DNA of 46,265 nucleotides from Myxococcales bacterium (GTDB lineage: Bacteria > Myxococcota_A > Polyangia > Palsa-1104). The stretch lies in contig PNAM01000057.1 of the NCBI GenBank assembly GCA_003170275.1, positions 1 to 46,265 of the forward strand, in the 5' to 3' direction. Made by a program: the position numbers and the translations under genes. The notes under the pieces are model-generated. The model saw only the letters and a program-made list of their open reading frames with translations, was not told where the DNA came from and ran no database searches. Below, one piece after another: positions 1 to 8,490 of the stretch (position 1 is the first letter of the stretch; every line of letters starts with the position of its first letter).

Positions 1-244
1 CGCCCGGCGAGTTGATGTACAGCATGATGTCCTTATCGGGATCCTCGCTCTCGAGGAAGAGCATCTGCGCGACCACGATGTTGGCGATCTGGTCGTCCAC
101 CGGCGTGCCCAGGAAGACGATGCGATCCTTCAACAATCGCGAAAAAATGTCCCAGCCGCGCTCGCCGCGGTGGGTCTGCTCGATGACCGTCGGAATGATC
201 ATGCCGCTGGTTCCGAGCGCGCCGCGTTTGTAATCGTTGCTCAT
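1..244 (-). CDS. clpP: ATP-dependent Clp protease proteolytic subunit ClpP (N-terminal part)
   Basis: Only the first 81 codons are inside the window; the gene runs off the left edge. The translation begins MSNDYKRG and continues with the ClpP N-terminal region: the axial-loop segment ([18 protein letters not shown]), then [20 protein letters not shown] and [19 protein letters not shown], the first beta/alpha units of the ClpP fold. The catalytic Ser/His/Asp lie beyond the edge. ClpP is the serine peptidase chamber that works with ClpX/ClpA unfoldases in the cytoplasm. Its ATG overlaps the stop of the trigger-factor gene (ATGA, 4 bases), so the pair is co-transcribed and probably translationally coupled. 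The common tig-clpP-clpX order predicts clpX further downstream, outside the window. Confidence 0.95.
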   Translation of the reverse strand, partial: MSNDYKRGALGTSGMIIPTVIEQTHRGERGWDIFSRLLKDRIVFLGTPVDDQIANIVVAQMLFLESEDPDKDIMLYINSPG

Positions 245-1572
245 TTGGTGGTCTCCGACGACGGGGAAGCTTCCTGAGCCTTCTCTGTGATCTTTGCCCG
301 GCTCAAGAGCAAGTCAAGGGTTTTCTCCTCACGAATCTGATGCTTCAACGCGTCCAGTCGACCCTCTTTTTGCAGCTCGGCCTTGAGGCGCGGGACGCTC
401 TTGTCGCGGCTCTGCGCCATCTCGGCCAGCTTCTTCTCCATCTCGGCGTCCGCGACCTCGATCTTCTCCTTGTCGGCGATCGCATCGATCAGGAAGGCGG
501 CGCGCACCTCGTCGTTGGCCGACTCGCGCAGCTCGTCGCGCAGCCGCTGCTCGTCGAGGTTCATGTTCTTGACGTCCACGCCGCGCATCGCCATGCCGAT
601 CTTCGCCCGGTGCATCATCGCGTCGAGCTGCCGCTCGACCAGCGCGGGGGCGACCACGAACGAGTTGCGCTTGAGCAGCTCCTTGATCAGCTCCTGCTTG
701 AGCTCGCCGCGCGCGACCTCCTCGTCTTCCTTGAGGAGCTTCTCGCGCAGCTTGCCGCGCAGGTCCGCGAGCGTATCCGCTTCACCGGTGTCCTTGGCGA
801 ACTCGTCGTCGAGGGCCGGCATCTGCTTCTCGCGCGCCTCCTTGATGGAGATCTTCAGCGCCACGTTCTGACCCGCAAGCTCCTTGCGCGAATCTTCTGA
901 GGAAATCGTCCACTTCACCTCGTGGTCGACGGCCGCCAGCGGCACGCCGAGGAGCGCCTTGCCGAGCCCCGGGATCGGCTCGCGCTCGGTATCGCCGAGA
1001 TCGACCATCACGCCGTCCTTCTCGAGCGGCTTGTCGCCGACGGTGCCCTTGACGCTCACCACCACCACGTCGCTCGCCTGCGCGACCATCTCGGGTCGTT
1101 GCCCGGCCTCGATGACCTTGTACTCGGTCAGCTCCTCGCGCTTGTGCTGCAGCGACTGATCGATCATCGCGTCCGTCACGTTGGCCTTTCGTTGTCCCAG
1201 CTCCAGGCCGTCATACTCCTTGGGTGTGACTTCCGAGCGCACCTCGACGCGCGCCGAGTAGTGGAACGACTTGCCCTTGTGCAGGTGCGCGTCGTCGACG
1301 ATCGGCTCGGCCACCGGCTGGATGTCGTGCTGGTTGGCGGCGGCGATGAAGCTCTCCTGCACCAGCTTCTTGACCACCTCCTGCTCGACCTGACGGCCGA
1401 ACATACGCTCCAGGATCGGACGCGGCACCTTCCCCTTGCGGAAGCCCTTGAGCGCCACGCCGCGCGACAGATCCTTGTAGGCCTCGTCGAGCTTCTGGGC
1501 CACGTACGGCCACGGAATCTCGACGGCGACCTTCTTTTCGACGGGCGACAGCTCCTCGACGGTGACTTGCAT
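241..1572 (-). CDS. tig: Trigger factor, ribosome-associated chaperone and prolyl isomerase
   Basis: A 443-residue protein of normal trigger-factor length. The N-terminal ribosome-binding domain carries the signature loop [17 protein letters not shown] (residues 43-59), which docks on ribosomal protein L23. An FKBP-type PPIase domain follows around 150-240, then the helical C-terminal chaperone arms. It cradles nascent chains in the cytoplasm. The open frame extends 20 codons upstream, but the ATG at 1572 is chosen because AAGGA lies 4 nt before it and the protein then begins [14 protein letters not shown], as in the family. The stop overlaps the clpP start. A weak TTGACT-N17-AAGAAA promoter lies upstream in the divergent gap. 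Confidence 0.96.
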   Translation of the reverse strand: MQVTVEELSPVEKKVAVEIPWPYVAQKLDEAYKDLSRGVALKGFRKGKVPRPILERMFGRQVEQEVVKKLVQESFIAAANQHDIQPVAEPIVDDAHLHKGKSFHYSARVEVRSEVTPKEYDGLELGQRKANVTDAMIDQSLQHKREELTEYKVIEAGQRPEMVAQASDVVVVSVKGTVGDKPLEKDGVMVDLGDTEREPIPGLGKALLGVPLAAVDHEVKWTISSEDSRKELAGQNVALKISIKEAREKQMPALDDEFAKDTGEADTLADLRGKLREKLLKEDEEVARGELKQELIKELLKRNSFVVAPALVERQLDAMMHRAKIGMAMRGVDVKNMNLDEQRLRDELRESANDEVRAAFLIDAIADKEKIEVADAEMEKKLAEMAQSRDKSVPRLKAELQKEGRLDALKHQIREEKTLDLLLSRAKITEKAQEASPSSETTK

Positions 1573-1611
1573 GTGTTCCTTCTTCCTATTGAGATGGGGG
1601 GGGAAGAAGGT

Positions 1612-1640
1612 TTTCTTGCACGCGACGTACACTGAGTCAA
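1612..1640 (-). promoter_or_regulatory. Weak candidate promoter for tig-clpP
   Basis: On the minus strand TTGACT (1640-1635) is followed after 17 nt by AAGAAA (1617-1612). The -35 is good and the -10 poor. It sits 40 nt before the tig start. Judged by eye only. Confidence 0.25.
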
Positions 1641-1647
1641 GGACCCC

Positions 1648-2052
1648 ATGGTCACGCGACTTGGACGTTGGCTATGCCCCGCGCTGTTCGGACCGCTGTT
1701 TGCGATCTGGATGTTCGTCACCGTCGCGGTCCTGCTCGGCCACTGGGATCCGAAGCTCGGCAAGTGGGGCACCTGGCTGCTCTCGATGATCTTCGGCACG
1801 CTCGTCGGTGGCGGGCAAGGGATCGTCCTGTTGCTCGTCGACGCCGCGCTGCTCCGCTACCGCGTGCGCCTGTTGCCGATGGGCCGCCGCGCCTGGCTGA
1901 TGGCCCTGTCCGCCCCGCTGCTCCTGTTCGCCGCCTGGCACCTGTGGCGCCCCGGCTCGACGGACGGCGCCCTCCTCTGGCTGGCGATCCTCGGCCCGAT
2001 GATCGCCATCGCCCTGATCCTCCGCCTTCTGTTCAGCCCGCGCTTCCACTGA
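1648..2052 (+). CDS. Small four-helix membrane protein, unknown function
   Basis: A 134-residue protein I do not recognise. It shows about four hydrophobic helices (roughly residues 9-30, 42-65, 82-100 and 108-128) separated by short basic loops such as [14 protein letters not shown], which suggests a small inner-membrane protein. The ATG is preceded by CAAGGACCCC, where AAGGA can act as a ribosome site. It diverges from tig. Its last 20 bases overlap the 3' end of the convergent adenylate cyclase gene, which makes this a less certain gene than its neighbours, but composition and membrane topology are coherent. Confidence 0.6.
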   Translation: MVTRLGRWLCPALFGPLFAIWMFVTVAVLLGHWDPKLGKWGTWLLSMIFGTLVGGGQGIVLLLVDAALLRYRVRLLPMGRRAWLMALSAPLLLFAAWHLWRPGSTDGALLWLAILGPMIAIALILRLLFSPRFH

Positions 2053-3271
2053 CGCGCCGAGGAGCAAACGTGGCCACCGGCTCGGTCTTGCCCTTGACGT
2101 TGACCAGCGGCGCAGGCGTCCACTCGAACGCCTCCAGCGCGCGCGCGTGCGTTGTTTGCGTGACCAGGATGGGCGTCCCGTGCTGTTTGGTCAGGCCCTC
2201 GATGCGTGAGGCGACGTTCACCGCGTCCCCGATGATGGTGTGCTCGCGCCGCTGCGGAGGTCCGATATCCCCTACGACCACGCGCCCGGTGTGAATTCCG
2301 ACGCCGATTCGCAGCGCGACCTCGCCGCGGGCGGTGCGCCACCCATTGAGCACCTCGAGCGCGTCGAGCATGTCCAGCGCGCAGGCGACCGCTGCGATCG
2401 GGTGGCGCGCGTCGGCCACCGGCGCGCCAAAATAGGCGAGAATTCCGTCGCCGATGAACTTGTCGAGCGTACCGCCGTGCTTGAAGATCACCGGCACCAT
2501 CTCGGTGTGGAACTCGGTCAGCAGCGCCACCACCGCCCGGCTCTCCATCGTCTCCGAGAGCGCCGTGAAATCGCGGATGTCGGAAAACAGGATGGACACC
2601 TCGGCTTCTTCGCAGGCGGTGTCACCCGAGCCCGCCTGCAAGATCAGGCGCGCCACCGACGGCGAGAAGTAGCGTCCGAGCCGTTCCTGCGCCGTTTGAC
2701 GGCGGGCCACCTCGCGCGCGAGCCAGAAGATGCGACGGATGACGAAGTCGGCGAAGACCATGGCCATCGCTAGAAAAAAAGCAGTGGGGAAGTAGTAAAA
2801 GGAGCGCACGCCGGTGATGCGGAACATCCAAAAGGTGAATGTGGTCGCCACCACGCCGACGAGGAGCACCGAAGGACGCCGGAGCGTGAGAAGCGAAGCG
2901 GCCGCCATCATCAGATACGGACTCGCGTTGGCCACTCCCGCGGTGGCCGGATCGGGGAAGTCGACCAGCCCAGCCCGCTGGAGCAGGAAGAGGATCGGCA
3001 GATCGATCGCGGCAATGCACAGAAAGGACCATCGCTTCGCGGTCCCGTTGCTGCGCGTCAAGAACAGGATGACGATCGCCAGCACCGCCGATATGCTTGC
3101 GTAGGGCGCAAATTGTCGCCAGTTCGGATCCCCAAATCCGAACCCCGCTACCCATGCACAAACGCCCCACGCCGCACAGCCAACAGCGCGAAGCGTGTTG
3201 AACCAACCCAGTATGCGCAGCCTCTCGTCTTCGATGACCCGCCCAAAGACGTCGCTCTCCCCCACCGCCAT
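2033..3271 (-). CDS. Membrane-bound class III (IIIb-type) adenylate cyclase
   Basis: A 412-residue protein with about six N-terminal membrane helices (residues 24-180) and a C-terminal class III nucleotide cyclase domain (about 224-400). Visible catalytic elements are the first metal Asp in ILFSDIRDF (D231), the second in KFIGDG (D275), the adenine-selecting Lys K271, and Asn/Arg in VNVASRIE (N352, R356). At the position where class IIIa enzymes have Asp, this one has Thr (T345 in HTIIGDAVN). That is the Lys/Thr pair of class IIIb cyclases, a group often activated by bicarbonate. It should make cAMP from ATP at the inner membrane face; the homodimer forms both active sites. No HAMP or GAF domain is evident. 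It converges on the small membrane protein gene and diverges from the carbamoyltransferase. Confidence 0.9.
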   Translation of the reverse strand: MAVGESDVFGRVIEDERLRILGWFNTLRAVGCAAWGVCAWVAGFGFGDPNWRQFAPYASISAVLAIVILFLTRSNGTAKRWSFLCIAAIDLPILFLLQRAGLVDFPDPATAGVANASPYLMMAAASLLTLRRPSVLLVGVVATTFTFWMFRITGVRSFYYFPTAFFLAMAMVFADFVIRRIFWLAREVARRQTAQERLGRYFSPSVARLILQAGSGDTACEEAEVSILFSDIRDFTALSETMESRAVVALLTEFHTEMVPVIFKHGGTLDKFIGDGILAYFGAPVADARHPIAAVACALDMLDALEVLNGWRTARGEVALRIGVGIHTGRVVVGDIGPPQRREHTIIGDAVNVASRIEGLTKQHGTPILVTQTTHARALEAFEWTPAPLVNVKGKTEPVATFAPRRVSGSAG

Positions 3272-3324
3272 GCGGCGACTCTAACGCGAAGGACCGACGA
3301 TCGCGTATCTGATAAGCTCCGAGG

Positions 3325-5052
3325 ATGCTCGTTCTGGGCATCAACTTCTCGAACGACTCCGCGGCGTGCATCTTGCGCGACGGGGAGGTGCTCGGGGCCA
3401 GCCAGGAGGAGCGCTTCTCCCGGCAGAAGCACGATCGCAGCTTTCCGTCGCAGGCGATCCAGTTCTGTTTGCAGCGGGCGGGCTGCAAGATGGAAGACGT
3501 GGACGCGGTGGGGTTCTTCTGGAACCCGGGGATCCACGCGCAGGCGTTCAACTGGAAGCTGAGCGGCTCGCCGCGCCATCAGCTCGAGTTCCTCTATGAC
3601 GTGCCCAATCACCTGTTGCGCGGCTACGCGGGCGACACGGTCGCGTCGGTGGAGCAGATCTTCCGGCTGAAGAGCGGGCGCAAGCTCACCATTCACTACG
3701 TCACGCACCACCTGGCGCACGCCGCCTCGACGCTGTTCCGCGCGCCGTTCGACGAGGGCGCGCTGCTCACCGTCGACGGCTACGGCGAGCGGACCTCGAC
3801 GCATATCGCCGCCGGCCGCGGGCTCGAGATCGAGACGCTGCACACCGTCGAGTTTCCGCACTCGGTCGGCGCGTTCTACGCGGCGGTCACCGAGCACCTC
3901 GGCTTCCGCGCGAATTCCGGCGAGGGCAAGGTGATGGGCCTGGGCGCCTACGGCCATCCGCTGCACGCCGAGGCACTGCGCGAATTGGTCGAGCTGCACG
4001 AGGACGGTTTTCGCATCGACCTGCGCTATTTTTCGTACTTCCTCGAGCGCGAGCGGCGCGTGAGCGAGCTGTTCGTCAAGCGCTTCGGCGAGCCGCGCGC
4101 GCCCGAGTCCAAGCTCGAGCAGCATCACTTCGATCTCGCCGCCAGCCTGCAGCTGGTGACCGAAGAGATCTTGTTGCACCTGGCGGCGATCACGAAAAAG
4201 AAGACCGGGATGCGCAAGCTGGGCATGGCCGGCGGCGTGGTCCTCAACTGCGTGGCCAACGGCCGCATCGCGCGCGAGAGCGGCTTCGACGAGTGCTTCT
4301 TCCAGCCCGCCGCCGGCGACGCGGGCACCTCGCTCGGCGCGGCCTTGTGGGTCACGCACGGCATCCACCGCCTGCCGCGGCGACACGACGAGACCGTGGA
4401 CACGCTCGGCGCCTCGTTCACCGACGAGCAGATCGCCGAGGAGCTGAAGCGCGCCGCGCTGCCGGCGATTCGCGTCCAGGACGCGCCGGCCGCTGCCGCC
4501 GAATTTCTCGCCGGCGGCGCGATCGTCGGCTGGTTCCAGGGGCGCGCCGAGTTCGGCCCGCGCGCGCTCGGCAACCGCTCGATCCTGGCCGACCCGCGCT
4601 CGGCGGAGATGAAGGACGTGCTCAACCGGCGCGTGAAGTTCCGCGAGTACTTCCGGCCGTTCGCGCCGAGCGTGCTGGCCGATCGCGCGGGCGAGCTGTT
4701 CGATCCGCCCGACGCGTCGCCGTTCATGCTGCGCGCGCAGCGCACGCGCGAAGATCAGCGCGCGATCGTGCCGGCCGTCACGCATGTCGACGGCACCGCG
4801 CGCGTGCAGACGGTGACGCGCACCTCGAATCCGCTGTACTACCGGCTGATCGAAGAGTTCGCCAAGCGCACCGGCGTGCCGTGCGTGCTCAACACCTCGT
4901 TCAACGTGCGCGGCGAGCCGATCGTCAACAGCGTCGCCGATGCGCTCAAGTGCTTCTTCACCACCGACATGGACGTGCTGTTCGTCGGCCCGTACGCGCT
5001 CGCGCGGCGCGACGCGCTCACCGCCCGGCTGCGCGCGCACGCGGTCGGGTAG
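3325..5052 (+). CDS. NodU/CmcH/TobZ-family O-carbamoyltransferase
   Basis: A 575-residue protein matching the carbamoyltransferase family in length and order. The N-terminal Kae1-like ASKHA domain (about 1-340) begins LGINFSNDSAACILRDGEV, with the histidine motif THHLAHAAS and the glycine-rich LLTVDGYGE. The C-terminal carbamoyltransferase domain (about 365-570) has GWFQGRAEFGPRALGNRSIL and FREYFRPFAPSVL. These enzymes use carbamoyl phosphate and ATP, via carbamoyl adenylate, to carbamoylate a hydroxyl on a sugar, antibiotic or Nod factor. The substrate cannot be read here. The ATG follows CCGAGG with almost no spacer, so initiation may be weak or leaderless. The stop TAG shares its G with the GTG of the next gene, a membrane glycosyltransferase candidate, which suggests they modify one glycan or glycoprotein. 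Confidence 0.93.
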   Translation: MLVLGINFSNDSAACILRDGEVLGASQEERFSRQKHDRSFPSQAIQFCLQRAGCKMEDVDAVGFFWNPGIHAQAFNWKLSGSPRHQLEFLYDVPNHLLRGYAGDTVASVEQIFRLKSGRKLTIHYVTHHLAHAASTLFRAPFDEGALLTVDGYGERTSTHIAAGRGLEIETLHTVEFPHSVGAFYAAVTEHLGFRANSGEGKVMGLGAYGHPLHAEALRELVELHEDGFRIDLRYFSYFLERERRVSELFVKRFGEPRAPESKLEQHHFDLAASLQLVTEEILLHLAAITKKKTGMRKLGMAGGVVLNCVANGRIARESGFDECFFQPAAGDAGTSLGAALWVTHGIHRLPRRHDETVDTLGASFTDEQIAEELKRAALPAIRVQDAPAAAAEFLAGGAIVGWFQGRAEFGPRALGNRSILADPRSAEMKDVLNRRVKFREYFRPFAPSVLADRAGELFDPPDASPFMLRAQRTREDQRAIVPAVTHVDGTARVQTVTRTSNPLYYRLIEEFAKRTGVPCVLNTSFNVRGEPIVNSVADALKCFFTTDMDVLFVGPYALARRDALTARLRAHAVG

Positions 5053-6398
5053 TGACCGCGCGCCGCGCGGCGTGGTGGAGCGCGGCGATGGCGTTGCTGG
5101 TCGCGCTGCCGGTGCTGCGCAACGGCTTCGTCATGGAGGAGAACAACGTCGTCCTGGTCGGCAACCAGGCGATCCGCTCGCTGGCGAGCATCCCGCGCTT
5201 CTTCGCCGGGCCGTGGGTGGGCGGGTTCAACAACCTCGGTTACTACCGTCCCCTGGCGGGCACGCTGTACACGCTCGAGTACGCGCTGTTCGGGCTGCAC
5301 TCCGTCGGGTGGCACCTGGTCAGCGTGCTGCTCTATGCCGCCACCAGCGCCCTCACGGCCCTGGTGTGCGCCAGGATCGCGCGCAGCCCCGTCGCCGCGG
5401 CGGTAGGCGGCCTGTTGTTCGCGGTGCTCCCGGTGCACGTGGAAGCGTTTGCGATGGTGGGATACCAGACCACCCTGCTCGCCGGCCTGCTCTCGGCCGC
5501 CGCGCTGCTGGCGTTCGGGCGCGTGCTCAAAGAGGGACCCACTCCGCGCACGCTGCTGCTCCTCGGCCTGGCCTGCACGGGCGCGCTCTTGTCGAAGGAG
5601 GAAGCGTTCGCCATGCCGCTGCTCGCGCTCGCCTGGGCGCTCGTCGAGCGACCGCCCGGATGGCGACGTGCCGTGGTCGCTGCGCTGGCGGTGCTGGTGC
5701 CGTGCGCCGGCGCGGTGTTGCTGCTGCGCGCGCTCACGCTCGCACCGATCGCGGTCACGTTCTTCGGCGACGCGCCCCGCGCGACGGTGATTCGCACCAT
5801 GCTGCGAACGGTGCCGCTCGATCTCGAGCTCTTGCTGGTGCCGCTGCGACTGTGCCCGTTCTACGACTGGTTCATCGTACCGTTCGAGGACCATCTCTCC
5901 GCGCAGGTCGCGTTCGGCCTCGCGATCGTGGTCGCGCTCGCCGTCGCCATCGCGGCCACGGTCAAGCGCGCGCCGCCGGTCGCCATCGGCCTTCTGTGGC
6001 TGCCGATCGGCCTCTTGCCGGTGCTGCAGCTGGTCCCGTTCATCGTCGTCGCCGCCGATCGCTTCCTGTTCATCCCGTCGTTCGGCCTGGCGCTGGCCGC
6101 CGGGGCGCTGGCGGTGCGCGCGCGCCCGGGCCGCATCGCGCTCGTGCTCATGGGATTGGTGCTCGCCCTCTACGCGACGCGCAGCGCGCTGCGAATTCCC
6201 GACTGGCACGACGACCGCACACTCAACGAAGCCACCGCCGCCGCGTTTCCCGAGACCCCCACGCCGCTGCTCAACCTCGCGCAGTATTACGAAGCGCGCG
6301 GCGAGCTCGCGGCCGCGCGACAGTCGCTCGACGAAGCCGCCCGTCGCGCACCGGGCTGGGACGTGCCGCGCAACCGCCTCGCCAAGCTCAAGCCATAG
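5052..6398 (+). CDS. TMTC-like multi-pass membrane protein with C-terminal TPR segment (GT-C glycosyltransferase candidate)
   Basis: With the GTG at 5052 the product has 448 residues. About nine to eleven membrane helices fill residues 8-375. The last 60 residues look like a single TPR unit (LLNLAQYYEARGELAAARQS, then LDEAARRAPGW). Features recalling TMTC/PMT-type O-mannosyltransferases are the early acidic EEN in the first exoplasmic loop, the motif VEAFAMVGYQTTLLAGLLS, and DRFLFIPSFGLALAAG, which parallels the ERYLYLPS signature. A GT-C enzyme using a polyprenyl-linked sugar in the periplasm is the likely class; donor and acceptor are unknown. It overlaps the carbamoyltransferase stop by one base, so the two are coupled. 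It ends back to back with the BON lipoprotein gene. Confidence 0.75.
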   Translation: MTARRAAWWSAAMALLVALPVLRNGFVMEENNVVLVGNQAIRSLASIPRFFAGPWVGGFNNLGYYRPLAGTLYTLEYALFGLHSVGWHLVSVLLYAATSALTALVCARIARSPVAAAVGGLLFAVLPVHVEAFAMVGYQTTLLAGLLSAAALLAFGRVLKEGPTPRTLLLLGLACTGALLSKEEAFAMPLLALAWALVERPPGWRRAVVAALAVLVPCAGAVLLLRALTLAPIAVTFFGDAPRATVIRTMLRTVPLDLELLLVPLRLCPFYDWFIVPFEDHLSAQVAFGLAIVVALAVAIAATVKRAPPVAIGLLWLPIGLLPVLQLVPFIVVAADRFLFIPSFGLALAAGALAVRARPGRIALVLMGLVLALYATRSALRIPDWHDDRTLNEATAAAFPETPTPLLNLAQYYEARGELAAARQSLDEAARRAPGWDVPRNRLAKLKP

Positions 6399-6923
6399 CT
6401 ACTGGCGGCTGCGCAGGTTCACATCGTCGCCCTTCTCGAAAATGCGCGCCTGATCGGTGGTCGCCCAGCTCAAGTTCGAGCGCACCTCGCGCACGCCCCG
6501 CGTGTCGAGCGCGCGCCGGATGGCCGCCTGGGCCTCGTACTCCGACGAGACCATGCCGGTCAGCGTGACCACGCCGCCCGAGGTGTCGATGTTGATGTGG
6601 CCCGCCTTCACCTCGGGATCGAGCCCGTACTCGCCCTTCAGCTTGGACGTGATCCAGCTGTCCGCGACCGCGCCGCCGAACTTGCCCATGTTCTTCTTGT
6701 TGACTACGCGCACCACGCCGTCGCCCGCTTTTTCGAGCACCCAGCCACCCACGTGCGCCACTTCCTTGGCGCCGGTCTTGACGCCGTTGTACGCGACGCC
6801 GAACCCGTCCCTGGTCTTGTCCCAGGCGGTGCGTGAGTCGTGCGTCCCGTCGCTGCGCGTGGTCGCGCACCCGCCGGTCGCCATCAGCAACGCGCCGCCC
6901 AGCAACATCATCCGCATCCGCAT
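6399..6923 (-). CDS. BON-domain lipoprotein
   Basis: A 174-residue protein. The signal peptide MRMRMMLLGGALLMATGGC ends in a weak lipobox (TGGC, Cys19), so the mature protein is probably a lipid-anchored envelope protein. The C-terminal half (about 95-160) is a BON domain: two beta/alpha units around ITSKLKGEYGLDPEVKAGHI, GGVVTLTGMVSSEYEAQAAI and VREVRSNL. OsmY/DolP-type BON domains bind phospholipid or envelope components. The middle segment (30-90) has no recognised fold. The start is firm: AGGAGG lies 6 nt upstream, and an in-frame extension to 7550 has no signal. The same-strand lipoprotein gene upstream ends 53 nt before it. Confidence 0.85.
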   Translation of the reverse strand: MRMRMMLLGGALLMATGGCATTRSDGTHDSRTAWDKTRDGFGVAYNGVKTGAKEVAHVGGWVLEKAGDGVVRVVNKKNMGKFGGAVADSWITSKLKGEYGLDPEVKAGHINIDTSGGVVTLTGMVSSEYEAQAAIRRALDTRGVREVRSNLSWATTDQARIFEKGDDVNLRSRQ

Positions 6924-6976
6924 TCCGCGCCTCCTCGTCGGTTGAGAGCCGATTCGGAAGGAAGCATCGCGCGTGC

Positions 6977-7582
6977 CTAGTCGTGCATGGACATGTCGGT
7001 GGTGTCCGGGGTGCAGGTGGTGCCCGTCACGTCCGCCGGCTCGACCAGGTGCGCCCCGCGCGCGATCCAGTCGTGGATGCCCAGCAGCAGGTTGGGATCG
7101 AGCGGCGCCGAGGTCTGCGGCATGCACCCGCCGTAGGTCCCCGCGGGCGCCTGGTCCTCGGTCGGGCAGGCCACCTGGCCGGCGATCGTCACCGGCGGGG
7201 TGGTCAGCTTGATGTACAGGAAGCTGTTGGCCGGATCGCACGGCTTGACGCGCAGCTTGCCCTCGGACTTCGCCTTGGCGTTGTCGGCCGCCACGTTCAC
7301 CAGCTGGCTGTACGGATCCTTCAGCAGCCGCAGATTGCCCACCGACGACGTGGTCATCACGCCGGCGTCCGAGACGCGCGGCGCCCGCGGATTGTCCTCG
7401 TTGTGGCAGCTGGTGGTGAACGCGCAGCTCGAAGGCCCGGTCGGCGGAAAGATCGCCGCGCGGATCTGATCGTAGTTGTGCGGCACGTCGGGGCGGATCG
7501 AGAGATCCGGCGAGCCCGACCCGCCGTCGTCGCCGCAGCCGGCCGCGCAAGCCAACAATAGGATGGGTAGAAGATTCCGCAT
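6977..7582 (-). CDS. Lipoprotein with cytochrome-like CH motif, unknown function
   Basis: A 201-residue secreted lipoprotein. MRNLLPILLLACAAGC offers two lipoboxes (LLAC at Cys12, AAGC at Cys16). The mature start GDDGGSGSPDLS is a style common in Myxococcota. The body has CAFTTSCH near residue 53, which resembles but does not match a CxxCH haem site. NSFLYIKLTTPP and GGCMPQTSAPLDP resemble the planctomycete/myxobacterial cytochrome-like repeats in which a CHxxxxP element precedes SYLxxKL. I regard haem binding as unproven. The last stretch is Thr/Asp-rich. No clear ribosome site precedes the ATG. It lies upstream of the BON lipoprotein on the same strand and may be co-transcribed with it. Confidence 0.75.
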   Translation of the reverse strand: MRNLLPILLLACAAGCGDDGGSGSPDLSIRPDVPHNYDQIRAAIFPPTGPSSCAFTTSCHNEDNPRAPRVSDAGVMTTSSVGNLRLLKDPYSQLVNVAADNAKAKSEGKLRVKPCDPANSFLYIKLTTPPVTIAGQVACPTEDQAPAGTYGGCMPQTSAPLDPNLLLGIHDWIARGAHLVEPADVTGTTCTPDTTDMSMHD

Positions 7583-7628
7583 CTACACGGGGTAACGCGA
7601 AAGCCCCTGCCGGCGCAAGCGATTTGGG

Positions 7629-7874
7629 TCACATCCGGGCCAGGCGGAGCTTCTCGGCGCGGGTCAGCCGCTTGAGCTCCGCCTCGCGCTTTTGCGCCTC
7701 GGAACGATCGAGCGCCGGCTCGGCGTAGACCATCTCCACCGGCAGCCGCCCGCGCGTGTACCTCACGTCGCCGCGCCCGTGCCGCAGAAGGCGCCGGTCG
7801 AGATCATTGGTGGCGCCGCAATAGAGCGTGCCGTCCACGCAGCGGAGCAGATAGACGTACCAGGCCGAGTGCAT
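7629..7874 (-). CDS. GIY-YIG nuclease-fold protein (YhbQ/UPF0213 type)
   Basis: An 81-residue single-domain protein. WYVYLLRCVDGTLYCGATND is the GIY-YIG core (here VYL and YCG), followed by DLDRRLLRHGRG with the conserved Arg, and then the Lys/Glu-rich helix KREAELKRLTRAEKLRL with the catalytic-type Glu. Small proteins of this type are structure-selective or sugar-nonspecific DNA nucleases of uncertain biological role. The ATG at 7874 is preceded by GAGGTCA, a good ribosome site; longer in-frame starts add a sequence unlike the family. It diverges from the 7917 gene, whose -35 element overlaps this start codon. Confidence 0.9.
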   Translation of the reverse strand: MHSAWYVYLLRCVDGTLYCGATNDLDRRLLRHGRGDVRYTRGRLPVEMVYAEPALDRSEAQKREAELKRLTRAEKLRLARM

Positions 7875-7903
7875 TGACCTCGCTTCCGCTTCGATGCTAG
7901 CTT
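7874..7903 (+). promoter_or_regulatory. Candidate promoter of the 7917 gene, very short leader
   Basis: TTGACC (7874-7879), an 18-nt spacer, then TAGCTT (7898-7903). The predicted transcription start falls within about 7 nt of the ATG at 7917, and no Shine-Dalgarno sequence is present. Confidence 0.45.
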
Positions 7904-7916
7904 CGCGGCGCCTAAC

Positions 7917-8264
7917 ATGCGAATCGAACCGGAACGAAAGCTGTTCGTCGGCATCCGCATCGACAACAAGATGCGCGATCAGCTCCACAATTGCGCCGCG
8001 CGCGACAAGCAGTACATCGATGGCTCGGATCCGAACTATCTGATGCAGGTGCGCGCGGTCGAAGACTCGTACATCGGCAAGCTGGTCGACGCAGGCGTGT
8101 CCGCCGCCAGCATGGAAGATCTCAAGCGCAACATCCTCAGCATCCTGACCCGCATCGCGCCCGGCCGGCACCGCGACGACGCCATCAAGGTCTACGCGCT
8201 GGACGAGGGCGAGCCGCCGCCGCTCCCCGACAAGGACGCGCCCGAAGGTCGCGACTACTACTGA
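7917..8264 (+). CDS. Conserved-looking hypothetical protein, 115 aa
   Basis: I do not recognise the family. The protein is soluble, with no signal or membrane segment. It starts MRIEPERKLFVGIRIDNKMR and seems helical in the middle (DSYIGKLVDAGVSAASMEDL, KRNILSILTRI), with an acidic, proline-containing C-terminus (DEGEPPPLPDKDAPEGRDYY). It lies between the GIY-YIG gene and two tRNA genes. No ribosome site is visible. A TTGACC-N18-TAGCTT promoter ends 13 nt before the ATG, so translation may start on an almost leaderless message. The in-frame coding pattern and the promoter support a real gene. Confidence 0.65.
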   Translation: MRIEPERKLFVGIRIDNKMRDQLHNCAARDKQYIDGSDPNYLMQVRAVEDSYIGKLVDAGVSAASMEDLKRNILSILTRIAPGRHRDDAIKVYALDEGEPPPLPDKDAPEGRDYY

Positions 8265-8270
8265 TTTTGC

Positions 8271-8299
8271 TTGCGTTCCGATAGGCGATTGTCTATCAA
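8271..8299 (+). promoter_or_regulatory. Candidate sigma70-type promoter of the tRNA genes
   Basis: TTGCGT (8271-8276), 17 nt, TATCAA (8294-8299). It is followed by a GC-rich stretch (AGCCCGCGTC) of the kind seen in stringently controlled stable-RNA promoters, then tRNA-Arg 13 nt later. It may drive tRNA-Arg, tRNA-Lys and possibly the bestrophin gene. Confidence 0.5.
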
Positions 8300-8312
8300 A
8301 AGCCCGCGTCTC

Positions 8313-8386
8313 GCGCCCGTAGCTCAGTTGGATAGAGTGTCGGACTTCGAATCCGAATGTCGGGCGTTCGAGTCGCCCCGGGCGCA
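8313..8386 (+). tRNA. tRNA-Arg (anticodon TCG)
   Basis: A complete cloverleaf. The acceptor stem GCGCCCG (8313-8319) pairs with CGGGCGC (8379-8385), and the discriminator is A8386. Anticodon loop CTTCGAA (8345-8351) has anticodon TCG at 8347-8349. The T stem GGGCG/CGCCC encloses loop TTCGAGT (8367-8373). The genome continues CCG rather than CCA, so the CCA end must be added by nucleotidyltransferase, unlike the neighbouring tRNA-Lys. Confidence 0.95.
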
Positions 8387-8410
8387 CCGGGTGTTCTGAA
8401 AACTGAATAC

Positions 8411-8486
8411 GGGGCCATAGCTCAACTGGTAGAGCAGCGGACTCTTAATCCGTTTGTTGAAGGTTCAACTCCTTCTGGCCTCACCA
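8411..8486 (+). tRNA. tRNA-Lys (anticodon CTT), CCA encoded
   Basis: Acceptor stem GGGGCCA (8411-8417) pairs with TGGCCTC (8476-8482), with one G-U pair. The discriminator is A8483 and CCA is encoded at 8484-8486. Anticodon loop CTCTTAA (8442-8448) carries CTT at 8444-8446. It lies 24 nt after tRNA-Arg, so they are probably processed from one transcript. The next start codon is at 8491. Confidence 0.96.
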
Positions 8487-8490
8487 AATC

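Noticed and set aside
3148..5040. A 630-aa minus-strand open frame opposite the carbamoyltransferase
   Set aside because: It is antisense to a gene with clear family motifs and has the Arg/Ala/His-rich composition of a shadow frame.
8313..8486. tRNA pair as an integration site for a mobile island
   Set aside because: No integrase, no duplicated tRNA 3' end and no change in gene type is visible downstream; the flanking genes are ordinary chromosomal genes.
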